Part shown: piece by piece, positions 1-9,781 of the stretch | Layout: the number at the start of each line of letters is the position of its first letter | How positions within the stretch are numbered: the first letter of the stretch is position 1 | Origin: Macrostomum hystrix | Taxonomy: Eukaryota > Platyhelminthes > Macrostomidae | Direction: 5' to 3' | DNA length: 64,000 bases | Assembly (NCBI GenBank): GCA_950097015.1 | Contig: CATNEN010000001.1 | Coordinates: forward strand, 5,813,001 to 5,877,000 | Position numbers and translations under genes: made by a program | Notes under the pieces: model-generated | What the model saw: only the letters and a program-made list of their open reading frames with translations | Told to the model about the DNA's origin: nothing | Database searches by the model: none

Positions 1-1038
1 CTGCTGCATGAGCAGCTGGTTGCTGCGCTCAGCACGGCAGAGGTACTCGCTGTACGGATAAGCGACTTCGGAGTCGTCGTACGGATTGATGATTCGGCTC
101 GGGTCCGGGTTATTTGAGCACTGCATTCCTTTAGACAGTGTGAGCCGCTCGATCGCTAGATCAATCCGATAGTCTTTGCCAGCGCTGAGCTGAATCATCG
201 AGTCTGGGTCGGGATAGTGGCCTGGCTTGGCGAAGTACACGTTGACACCGTTGGCGCTCTCCAGACTGAAGCCGGACTCGAAATCCCAGGAGAGGAAGCT
301 GATGCCACTTGAGTTCATTATCGGTATTGGTAGCAGAGATGAAGTTTTCGGGAAGTCAAAGAAGGTTGCATCCAAGAACAGGCCAATTTCTAGATAGCTG
401 CCTTCGGTGTTCAGCGTTTGTCGCTGTGATGGTGTCGGTTCCAGCCGGAAGCAGTTGAGCTCGGATGGGCTGTAAAATGGCTTTACTGGAACGGCATTCA
501 TTTGTAGGCCGTTCAGGTTAGTTAAGAATAGAAATTGAAGCAACCGATGACCCAGTATGTCGCTCAGAAGCTTGTAGGGGATGGTTGCCAAGAGTACCTT
601 TCCAAAAGCCGCCGCTTGGAACTGATCTGTAGGCACGCCCATCTGAGCTGTAATCTGTGTGACGTAATTATTCACCAGGGCCAAAGTGCCAGGGTCCAAG
701 ATGTACGGATAGCTACCGGACATGATGGCTTTGTTGCAGATGACAACATCAGGAAACTCGAACTCTATCGAGTTTTGCTTGAGCGTGGTGGTCGCCGGCT
801 GTTGCTGGTAGGTCTCGATGAAGCTCTGCACCTGGGTGACAAAGCCGGCTAGACCCAGCGCAAAGCCGGCTAGCCAGAGCACTTTCACATAAATTGGCCG
901 CTGTCCAACAAGCCGCGCGAGGCCGTGCGCGGTGGTTTCGGACAGCCAGGCGTGCACCGGCTGTGCCAGAATTGCTTTGACGCCGTCTCGCGGCTTCTCG
1001 GACACGAACTCTCTGACAGTCTCTCGCGACCCTATCAT
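1..1038 (-). CDS. DEG/ENaC family sodium channel, N-terminal part (runs off left edge)
   Basis: An uninterrupted reading frame of 346 codons starts at the ATG at 1038-1036 and is still open at base 1. The family forms trimeric amiloride-sensitive or peptide/acid-gated Na+ channels in the plasma membrane. Visible in order: a short cytoplasmic N-terminus with the conserved His-Gly gating motif (ETTAHGLARL, about residues 37-46); a first membrane helix (about residues 52-75); the post-TM1 signature FPDVVICNKA; the extracellular LNCFRLE segment; then GVNVYFAKPGHYPDP and a YRIDLAIERLTLSKGMQC stretch typical of the finger/palm region before the cysteine-rich part. The cysteine-rich domain's end, the second membrane helix and the selectivity filter would lie left of the window. 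No intron is seen in these 1038 bases. The subfamily (degenerin, FaNaC, ASIC) cannot be decided. Family assignment is confident. Confidence 0.9.
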   Translation of the reverse strand, partial: MIGSRETVREFVSEKPRDGVKAILAQPVHAWLSETTAHGLARLVGQRPIYVKVLWLAGFALGLAGFVTQVQSFIETYQQQPATTTLKQNSIEFEFPDVVICNKAIMSGSYPYILDPGTLALVNNYVTQITAQMGVPTDQFQAAAFGKVLLATIPYKLLSDILGHRLLQFLFLTNLNGLQMNAVPVKPFYSPSELNCFRLEPTPSQRQTLNTEGSYLEIGLFLDATFFDFPKTSSLLPIPIMNSSGISFLSWDFESGFSLESANGVNVYFAKPGHYPDPDSMIQLSAGKDYRIDLAIERLTLSKGMQCSNNPDPSRIINPYDDSEVAYPYSEYLCRAERSNQLLMQQ

Positions 1039-1078
1039 GCTGTTTTAGAGGCCTTGGAAATTAACAAAGAAAACTCGG

Positions 1079-1091
1079 CTATATATATATT
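1079..1091 (-). promoter_or_regulatory. TATA-like run upstream of the DEG/ENaC start
   Basis: An alternating TATATATA tract on the minus strand lies about 40-50 bases before the channel's ATG. This is close enough to be a core promoter element, but a tttccaag stretch just before the ATG could instead be a 3' splice site of a 5'UTR intron. Weak evidence. Confidence 0.22.
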
Positions 1092-3193
1092 TTTAACTCA
1101 GGCAAGTCGTCTCACAGAAATCGTGAAATAAAGCCAAACTCTCATTGTTTCTCAAGGATCTGCTTACTCGAGGCTTTGAGGCATTAGTTTTCTTTTGCAC
1201 TCTCTGTGAGTACTCACAATATTAAGTTGCTAAGATGTCCAAGACACAGGTGTAGAGGTATCGTAGCTCAACAAGAATGCGTCGTGAGACGTGTTTTCTT
1301 CCACCCAGTTTCTGCTTCTTCTCCGTGTTAAGCAGCTGATATTTGTCTAGTCTCGATTCTCAAGTTAGGCCCTTAAAATTATGGCCGCCGAGAATTGTTG
1401 ACAGAATTTCTTACAGACGAACTATATAAAACACCTGCTAATGCGTCAATACGGTGGGAAATATGGGATCTCGTTTTACTATTGCCAAGCAACGCTTGTA
1501 CTGAGTACGGATTAATCTGAGCACCGGTAAAAGCAGACAGACAAATATATAGGCGCAGGTAAATAGACAACTCTCGGTTGCTATGGCAGTCTTGGAGTTC
1601 ATAAAGAGTCCATATAAAAAGCAGGGTGTGCAGTTGCCTATTGTGGCGCCAGAGACCAGTGCATGGCTACACCAGCTATTTGTGACCTTCTGTCACACAA
1701 AGCCAATATGTTATTTTGATTGTAGGCTGCAAATTGAATAAGTTCCATGCCAATAAATTGAGCCACTCAAGAGAGTTCCACTATTTCATTGTTCCGCATT
1801 GGATGAGTACTCTCTAGATCGAATGAGCACACTATTTAGTCTCTTTTTTTCATCGCAAGTCACAATTGCGAGATAAACAAATATCAAATAATACTAATTG
1901 TATCCATACTTTTCTCAGCGGTATTGTTCACACGTTTCCTATTAATTGGCTGGGGAGAAGTACGTCTTACTAGTTACGACGAATAGGCACGTGACCTTGT
2001 CTGTAAATTACATCTGAATGGCACGTATTATCATCGTTTCATCGTTTTTGGAGTAATTCGTATGCAGTTGATCTTTTTTGATGAACTATAAGTATAATGT
2101 GAAATGTTTTGTAGCGAATTCGTTTATTTGATCTTCAGAAAAATTGTTAGGTAAGTTGTTAGGTAAAACATTAACTTTGAGGCCCTTTAAGGGGCCATTC
2201 ATACAAAATTGAGAAACATTTGTGCCGAACGTTGCTTCAAGGAGGCCTGGTTGATAAGTTAAAACAAATCAGGTACTCAGCTTCTAGATTCAAAATACAA
2301 TAAGCATGGTACAGTACATGCATAAATTTTGTCATATGTTCGCACTCGTAAACAAATACGAGTACTATACGAGTACTATACGAGTACTATACAAAAGTAC
2401 AGTTTCGACATATATATAAGGTTAAGCAATTCGGACCCTACTTGTAGACAAAAATGGTTTGAAAAGTACATTTTTCGAGAATGAGCTTGAAAACGGATAG
2501 CATGGAAACTGTACTATTAATTGTTATCCCGTCCATGTTTTCATGATTATTCTTGCCTTCTATCCTATCTCTCTGCTGACTGATATTGCTTTGCGAACAA
2601 TGCGAAAATGGCAGATGTTACAAAGTTATTAACTAAGATGGCTTGACTCTAGTTAAATCTAAAATGAAGAATGTCGAAGCACGCTTTGCCCAGTAACGGA
2701 GTTTGTCCTTAAGATTAGCTAAATAAATGCCCTAAAATTATTTTTAGAGGCCATAATAACACAATGGAACAGATAGTGCTCTTCAACTCTTGTTCAGCAT
2801 TTAGCTACGCTCCAAGTTACGCAAAAGCATCACCTAAATATGATTTGCCCATAGACAAGTGTGTAATGTCTATGGGCACAAAAAACAAGCGCAAGGGATA
2901 AGTACTTTCGTGGCTAAAGGCATATGAAAAATTAATAAAGCATATTGAATACACCAACATTAGCTAACATTCTCGAATACTAACAAAAGCTGTATTTTAA
3001 AGGCTCACAATTTGGGAATATCTACAGAACTTAAGTGTTTTTTACTAGTTATTAAAAGTTAAACGAATTAACAAGTAAAAGTTTAGTTTGCGAAAAAAGA
3101 TAGATTTTATAGAAGAAACGCGGCTATCTTTAAACTACGCTCATACTTCATATAAGAACAGTTAAGGAATGCAACATTAGAATCGAAGCCAAT
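1092..3193. other. Intergenic, AT-rich, no gene seen
   Basis: About 2.1 kb between the divergent end of the channel gene and the stop codon of the next minus-strand gene. No exon-like or conserved reading frame is visible. The only structure noted is a short direct repeat of an 11-bp unit (CGAGTACTATA, three copies, 2359-2392). Confidence 0.6.
2359..2392. repeat. Short tandem repeat, 11-bp unit x3
   Basis: Three consecutive copies of CGAGTACTATA. Too short to interpret. Confidence 0.7.
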
Positions 3194-6100
3194 TCAGGAG
3201 AAATACTTTCTAAACACATCTGGGTGATGAACGCTGAACTGTTGCAGCCGCTCCTGTTTGGCTTGTTCATTGTTGCCAGCCTGGGCTAGAAGATGATGCA
3301 TCAGATCAACTAGCGCCGCCTCCGTAGCCGCTAGACTGGCGCGTTGAGCATCGTCCGATCTCTGAATGCGTCGATAATTACTGCCACTCGACGCATCTAG
3401 ATTAGCCGACGGCTGCTCAGGTGACTGCGGTCGCTGCGGCATCAGAGTCATGCGCTGCTGACGCCTGCGCAGCCTAGTCAGCGTCCGGGCTCGCTGATAG
3501 ATGTCATGCGGCAAACGGAACAGTCTGCGCCAGTTGTGAAGTGCCAGAGTGAAGAGCCAACGAGCTCGATGTCGCCAGTGTTGGCTGAGACTGCTCGACG
3601 CTTCCAAAATCTGGAAGAATTATTTATTAAGAAACTTTGCTTAGATACAAGAGTGCTTTTTATTGGCGATCAGTGCCACCCGATTCACAGTTGATAACCT
3701 ACCGTGGACTCCTGTCTCAGCTGTTGCCAGGCCCATCCGTGCCGTGAGTCAGCCATCAGCGATTCGGCCAGTTGGTTTAATGATTGCTGCTGCCCCTGCG
3801 GTTGACAGGTGTATTCAGGAAATAGATAAGTTGATAGATAATATATAAAAGTTATAAATTACACCTTTCCCATTTGGGCACCGATAACACAGCTGGGTGG
3901 AGCGGAAGCACTATAGAACACTAAGTGTCTTGCTCAAAGATTCGAACTCACGAACTCTCGGTCGGAATTCAGAAGCTAACTAACCAATGGACTACAAGAT
4001 ATCTTGTTATACCATATTAATTGGTATAAAATGCAACCTTTCCACTTGGGGAGTCGGCGGCAGAGCGGTTAACGCGTTTGCCTCTCGCACCATGGTCCCT
4101 AAGTTCGATTCAACGGGAAGGCCACATTCATTTGGAGCGCAGCCGCGGAGAGAAGGCTTATGGGCTTGTCGTGCGATTTTCGCCCTTGAGGGCCAACCTC
4201 CAAGGTACAGTGAAGTGTACGAGCGTACACTGCCTGACGATGAGAAAGTCAGATGTACACACTTGTGTGAGCGTGTGTCTGCGTACGGTATCTGTGTGCA
4301 AGTGTTCTCAGGAGTCAGTGAAATGAACAAAATTGCCTCCTCGCTGGCTGGGGGTCTAGTGTCACTAAATGATGTGCCATTGCCCGCTGCACTCCTGCAG
4401 TTATTAATATTATTTTCATTATAACCTTTGCACTTTGCAGCTGTTGATCTTCCTGCTGTAAGCAGCACTCCAGGTAAGCCAGCAAATTCTCCGACACTCG
4501 CCGATGTCGCAAGCTCAGCAAGCAGAAGGCCAGCTGTAGAACTCTACAGATGAATTCTTCATCGCCTGACGTAGAGTGGCCGACCAGCAGAGCAGCCAGG
4601 ACATGGCGCAGTTTCGACCAGCCCAGTGGATCTCGCTGGTGGGCCAGCATCGAAATCAGTCGGTGCAGGGTCAGGTCATGACCGCCGCAGCAGCTGTGCC
4701 TACCAGAGCTGGCCAGATCGTGAGCCAGCTGATTGGCCAGGAATTCTCGAAAATTTGGAAGAAGAACCGCCGACGATGATTGCGGAGCTTTTTGACGACC
4801 ACGACGACCATAAGGTGCGGCAGAGCCCTTTGTGAGGTGCTGATGTAGGTCGAGAAAGCTTGAGCTCGTATGGCCTTCTGCGTGAAGAGACGGAGCAGAT
4901 GGTGATGCGGTTGTCAATGCGGATGCCTCCACGTGGGCTAGCTCGTCAATCACTGGCAAGTCTATTAGTCTAAGCAGCCGCTGCAGACACAGGTGGTGAA
5001 TGCATTCATCCAGGTAGGAAATAGTTGACGCCGGATCGTGGCAATTGTAGAGCTCATCTGTCATACGAAAGTTAAATAACTCTAATTCAGGTTCTAGAGG
5101 ACAGGAAAATTAAGAAACTTTCTACTGACCTAAAAGTAATAATAATAATAATAATAATAATACTTTGTGGGAGAGCTGAGTGTTCAGGAGCATAATTTTT
5201 TGTGATTCGCAGTCAGCGATAGACGATTCGGAACATTATGCTGACTCATGAGCAGACACTCACGCAGCGGTTTAAATATTCCCTTGACTTTCTCATCGTC
5301 GGACAGGGTACAACTCTCACTGCGAGCGTACTCGTGCTTGTAGATTGCAAGCACGACAAGCTCCCCAAGCCTTCTCTCCGCGGCTGCGCTCGAAATTAAT
5401 GTGGCCTCATTGCGTAACCAAGCACCTTGGCGAGAGAGGGCACATACTCGTACGAGTACGTTAGATCGCTCTGCCACTCATCCCCATCTACTGACCTACG
5501 TAGAATATTAAGATAAATATTAGTGGTTTAGTGGTAATTGCTAAATAAAAAATGAAGTACAGTGCAAACCTCTCATTGTGATTTCCAGCGCTGATATTGT
5601 TGCATCGCCTTGACTATCGAACTCGTCATGGAGATCGAATGTCGCACGCCCAGCATCTTCGGCGGCAGCCTTGGTACATTTCACATGGTCGAACGTGGAG
5701 TCGGTGCCATCCTGGCCTAGAGTACTAGCGGTTCCGTCAGCAAAGTCAGCACCAATCAGCTGCTCGTCGTCAACTTCGAGTTCAAGGCCTTGGCCGGCTC
5801 CGGACAGGCACGAGACCGACCGAGTGTGACGCAGTCGGCAGGACAAGCGGCCCGGGGCACCGCGAAGCAGGCCGCGAACCACGTGACCACCACCGTCCAA
5901 TAAGCGTCTGATTAGCTTTGGATGAGAAAAATCGACGAATGATGTTGAAAATGACATACTAATTTAATGACGTATTAACAGTAGAACTACCCCCTGACAA
6001 TGCTTTGTGCTGCACCCAAACGGAAAAACGCAAGCACACGAAACTCAAGGACACGGGCCAACTTTTTGTTGCGCATCTTCTGAAACAAGAATCAAGTCGA

Positions 6101-7796
6101 TAGCTCTTCAGACCGTCGAGATATTCAATCTTTCTGGCCGAAGGTCTGATTTTTCTAATAAGAGCATGTGTATTTCATACACCCCTATACACTAATTAGC
6201 ACTTCAAAGGCCTTGTGAATAGGGGTGCAAGGCATTGCCAGGCCTTCAAAATTTATCAGCATGTCACCGAATGGGCCTGCATCATCTCCGTCTTCGGTAG
6301 TCACCTACCTTTATCTAGACGGACTGCTGGACCTTCAGGGGCTACAACAGGTGGAAATAGGTCACTGGACACCCTGACGCGAATTTCACCAATTTCACTG
6401 ATCAAGCCTAAATAGCTCGTATTAGGCGCAGCTGAACCACAGGACACCATCGTCTAGTCTGTCAACCAATCACTCATCAACCAAGGCTGTTAGCATTCAG
6501 GCGCTGCCAAACCCCCTTTGGTATAAAAACTGGCGGCAAAATGGCTTGGTAGTCCAAATGTTAAATAAATATGCTATCTAAATATTATAAAACTAAGAAT
6601 ATTTGTTTTATTTTCCCGCCTTTTTAAATCTGTTCACCATGATTGCTGTCAACGCGTGACGAACAGTCACCAATATTTAAATTTGTAACCTCGTTATCTC
6701 GTTCTATTCATTCCATACTTTATTTTCATTCATTCTACTTTCTCCCTTCATCGCTTTCCATTCGGTCTGCTGTTCTCCATTCTCTTCTGTCTGTTTGTCC
6801 TCTTCTTGCTTTCTCTCTCTCCCGTTCTGTAGAGATTTTTCATTTATTCTCTTTGGTTTCTCCTTTCTTTTTCTTATTTTTCCTCTTTGCGCTTCATGAA
6901 TTTCTGGCGTATTTTTTCGATGAAATCAGACTTGAATATTTTTTTCAAGAAACGACAAGGTCCTTCTTCTTCTAGTGGTCCTTGGTGTGTACATACAAGT
7001 ATATCGATCTAGGTTTTTATTGTCAGGTAGTAGTTCATACTCTTACCAAGTTCTGGGGGTCGGCCTACCATGTAGGAAATACATTTTACGTCTAGAATGA
7101 AATTAATAACAAAATATAAAGTTTAGGGACTTTTCGATGCGAGATTCGGGCGCACTACATGACTTCTCAGAATTAAGAAGCGTCCATCGACACTTCAAAC
7201 GCAATAAAAACTAACTATTGGAGATACAATCTTACCTTTAGCTGTCGCTGCCGGTGTCCAACAACTGCTAGACTCTGTGACTTGTTACTCTTAGTGTCAT
7301 CAGATTTGACTTCCGCTGATGAAGCCGCTACTTCAGCGTCCTCTTCAACAAAGGGCAGTACGCACGGGTTGCCGGTGTTCAGCTTGTACCAGCGACAGCT
7401 TTTGGCTTCGAATTTCGAAGAGTCTCCGCTGCAGGGTAGAAGGGTGGCCGAGTCTAGCAGATGCTGGCAGATCTTGTGAGCTCGATGCTCATTGTCTAGG
7501 TGTTCGAGCTGCTGCTGCTGCTGCTGGTAGTTTATGGATGCCTTGGTTTTGCTGATCGATAAGGCATTATTCGCGCTGGTAGATTGTAAAAACTCTACAA
7601 CAGCAGACAGTAGCTGTTTGCCGGTCCGTCTGAGGCCTTGATGCTGCTGCTGCTGCTGCTGCTGCTGTTGTTTCGGAAACAGACAACTAAGAAGTTGCTT
7701 CCACTGCCGGGTAGCTCTAAACTGATTCCTGTCAACTGGATCGGGAGCGGAAGGTATCAAATAACGAAGAATGATTTCAGGCTGAAGTGTCCTTAA
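3194..7796 (-). CDS. Unrecognised polyQ, Leu-rich protein, five exons joined in frame
   Basis: Five minus-strand exons connect with matching phases: 7796-7236 (donor GTAAGA), 5915-5570, 5093-4426, 3795-3703 and 3610-3194 (TGA stop). Acceptors are polypyrimidine-AG (for example cctctag before 5093, cttccag before 3610). The first exon encodes two glutamine runs and a segment beginning TLQPEIILRYLIPSAPD. The second has an acidic stretch (GLELEVDDEQLIGADFADG). The third is Leu/His-rich and probably helical (LDECIHHLCLQRLLRLID; NFREFLANQLAHDL), possibly HEAT/ARM-like. The last is basic (LTRLRRRQQR) and ends in DVFRKYFS. I recognise no family. An open stretch at about 7838-7941 looks like a preceding exon, but its GTGAGA donor leaves a phase that does not fit, so the 5' end is unresolved. 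The donor after 4426 (GTTATA) is weak. Introns carry SINE copies. Real gene likely; product unknown. Confidence 0.55.
3866..4012 (-). repeat. tRNA-derived SINE, family B (minus copy)
   Basis: Read on the minus strand it has a tRNA-like head (CCATTGGTTAGTTAGCTTC as box A region, GTGAGTTCGAATC as box B) followed by GAGCAAGACACTTA, a motif shared with the copies at 33.1 and 63.8 kb. It sits in an intron of the polyQ gene. Confidence 0.6.
4046..4420 (+). repeat. tRNA-derived SINE, family A (plus copy)
   Basis: The head resembles a Leu/Ser tRNA promoter: GGCAGAGCGGTTAACGCG (box A) and AAGTTCGATTCA (box B). The body contains GCGGAGAGAAGGCTTATGGG, CTGCCTGACGATGAGAAAGT and a GTGTGAGCGTGTGTCTGCG segment, then an AT-rich tail. 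It is strongly similar to copies at 5.2, 10.9, 51.9 and 62.3 kb. Confidence 0.8.
5137..5161. repeat. (AAT)n microsatellite
   Basis: About eight AAT triplets in an intron of the polyQ gene, next to a SINE-A copy. Confidence 0.85.
5184..5490 (-). repeat. tRNA-derived SINE, family A (minus copy)
   Basis: Inverted relative to the 4.0 kb copy. Shared segments include GACTTTCTCATCGTCGGACA and AAGCCTTCTCTCCGCGGCTG, ending with the head complement CGCTCTGCCACTCATCC. The box B part is damaged. It lies in the intron between 5570 and 5093. Confidence 0.75.
6158..6548. repeat. Unclassified interspersed repeat, copy 1
   Basis: Shares several blocks in the same order with 9235-9550: CATGTGTAT, ACACCCCTATACAC, a GGACCTTCA...GGGCTACA block, and a final ATAAAAACTGGCGGCAAAATGG against ATAAAAACTGACGAAATGG. 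Origin unknown. It lies in the 7235-5916 intron. Confidence 0.4.
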
Positions 7797-8174
7797 AAAA
7801 AGACAAAAGAAAGCAAGAGAGTCTCACCAGTTAACAGAGCATCGCTAGGTGAGGCCTCCATGGAAGCTTCAGGTTGAAAATATCTGCCTGCTGTATAGCG
7901 TGTGTTGTTTGTCACATCATAAATCATTTGCTCACTACCGCTGTTCAAATAAAGATAGGTAAGACATCGAAAGGTTTCAAACAGCCGCGCACTGATTGGT
8001 TAGTTTAGATCGATAATGTACATAGATAATAACAGGCTCACTACTTGCGATCTGTGGCATTGTATGCACAGCGATTATGAGCGTCAATGGATTGGGGCGG
8101 CTCGTTCAATATTCTGTACAAATTAACATACGCATTCCTGACACCTGACACTAGAACGAACTCACATGATGGTG

Positions 8175-8330
8175 TACATGCATCTCTCCTAACTTTCTCA
8201 TCGTCAGGCAATGTACACTCTCTTTTGTGCCTCGGGGGACGGCCTTAAAAGGGCTTTAATTACTTGACAAGCCTCTGCGTTAACCACCCAACAACTCTCT
8301 TGGCGATAGGATTAATTAAGTAGGCTTTAG
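8175..8330 (-). repeat. Degraded SINE, family A
   Basis: A decayed minus-strand copy retaining AACTTTCTCATCGTCAGGCA, GTGCCTCGGGGGACGGCC and a GCGTTAACC head remnant. Confidence 0.5.
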
Positions 8331-8487
8331 TTACTATTCGTCAACTAGAAATTTAAGTCGATACACGAGCGTAAGCTTTATAGTAGGAGATTACTTGATT
8401 GATAACCCTAAAAAACATTTTTATCATGCTGGCTTTTCGTCCAGGCATTGCACACCGACCCTCATATGGACTCCAATACGTAAAGTC

Positions 8488-8950
8488 GGCAGTGTATTAC
8501 AGCAATCTATTACCATAGACAACTCAGTCTGCAGTGTGCTGTCAGCAATGTATTACCATAGACAACTCAGTCTGCAGTGTGCTGTCAGCAATGTATTACC
8601 ATAGACAACTCAGTCTGCAGTGTGCTGTCAGCAATGTATTACCATAGACAACTCAGTCTGCAGTGTGCTGTCAGCAATGTATTACCATAGACAACTCAGT
8701 CTGCAGTGTGCTGTCAGCAATGTATTACCATAGACAACTCAGTCTGCAGTGTGCTGTCAGCAATGTATTACCATAGACAACTCAGTCTGCAGTGTGCTGT
8801 CAGCAATGTATTACCATAGACAACTCAGTCTGCAGTGTGCTGTCAGCAATGTATTACCATAGACAACTCAGTCTGCAGTGTGCTGTCAGCAATGTATTAC
8901 CATAGACAACTCAGTCTGCAGTGTGCTATCAGCAATCCGATACTATAGAC
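8488..8950. repeat. Minisatellite, 43-bp unit, about 10 copies
   Basis: Ten nearly identical 43-bp units (8507-8936) with degenerate edges. The core includes TTACCATAGACAACTCAGTC and TGCAGTGTGCTGTCAGCAAT. Intergenic. Almost no divergence between copies suggests recent expansion. Confidence 0.95.
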
Positions 8951-9234
8951 AATTAAACATACTCGGCGCTCTCAGAGAAATCTTAACGTTCCGAAAAATC
9001 CTAAATAAATTAAATAAGTACGATATGCAATAAGATTATCTGCTCATTTTTCATTTCTCTGCCCCTCCGCTCGTTCTCTCCTACTGCGTCCTGCGGCGGG
9101 GCCAGGGCAAATTCCAGGGATTTTGGGATGTCCGGAATGAGCCACACGGGTGGCTTCGTCGGGATTGGCTGTCCGAATTGGCTCAGGTCGGATCCTACAA
9201 TTTAGTGCGATTCTGAGAAAGGCTCGATCTCTTT

Positions 9235-9550
9235 TCCTATGAGCACATGTGTATACAACAGTACACCCCTGTACGCCACTCAGCATTGAATCCTATGAAC
9301 AAGATTGTCTTGTCAGGCGAAGGTAAAAACCAAGATCTTCATGCCAGATGAAGACTTCTGGATCTTCAACGGGTGGCTACATAAGCTGCCACTGCCCTTG
9401 GTAGTAGTACACTTGGCCGGTCAGAAAAGATAGTTTATAGAATTGAGAAAGAACTCAAACAGCCCTAACTTCCTTTAAAGATTTCCCATTTGACGGAAAG
9501 TCACCCTGGTTGCCTAGGAATAAAAACTGACGAAATGGCACGAGAAGTTT
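9235..9550. repeat. Unclassified interspersed repeat, copy 2
   Basis: Partner of the element at 6158-6548 (see there). A GC-rich segment with SINE-like composition lies immediately left (9050-9230). Confidence 0.35.
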
Positions 9551-9781
9551 AAATAGACGAGTTTACAAAGTTTGTCGACTGACAGACAAAGTGAACTTTG
9601 TCTCACCTTAATGAATCAGTTACGGAAGTTTCCACAGATAATGCGACAAACGACGTGCTCCACTTTTATTGGCCAGTGAGTTTTTCTAGCTAGAAATAGC
9701 ATAAAATACGAAACACCAGGCAGGCCCCATATGACCAGGTTACTTTTTCCTTGACACTATAAGGCCTTTCAAACATTGGCG

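Noticed and set aside
6643-6975. 110-codon plus frame rich in Ser, Phe and Leu
   Set aside because: Low-complexity T/C-rich sequence (TTCTCTTT runs); composition of a pyrimidine tract and not of a protein.
7507-7672. CTG runs as free-standing microsatellites
   Set aside because: On the minus strand they are CAG codons within the polyQ exon, so they are treated as coding.
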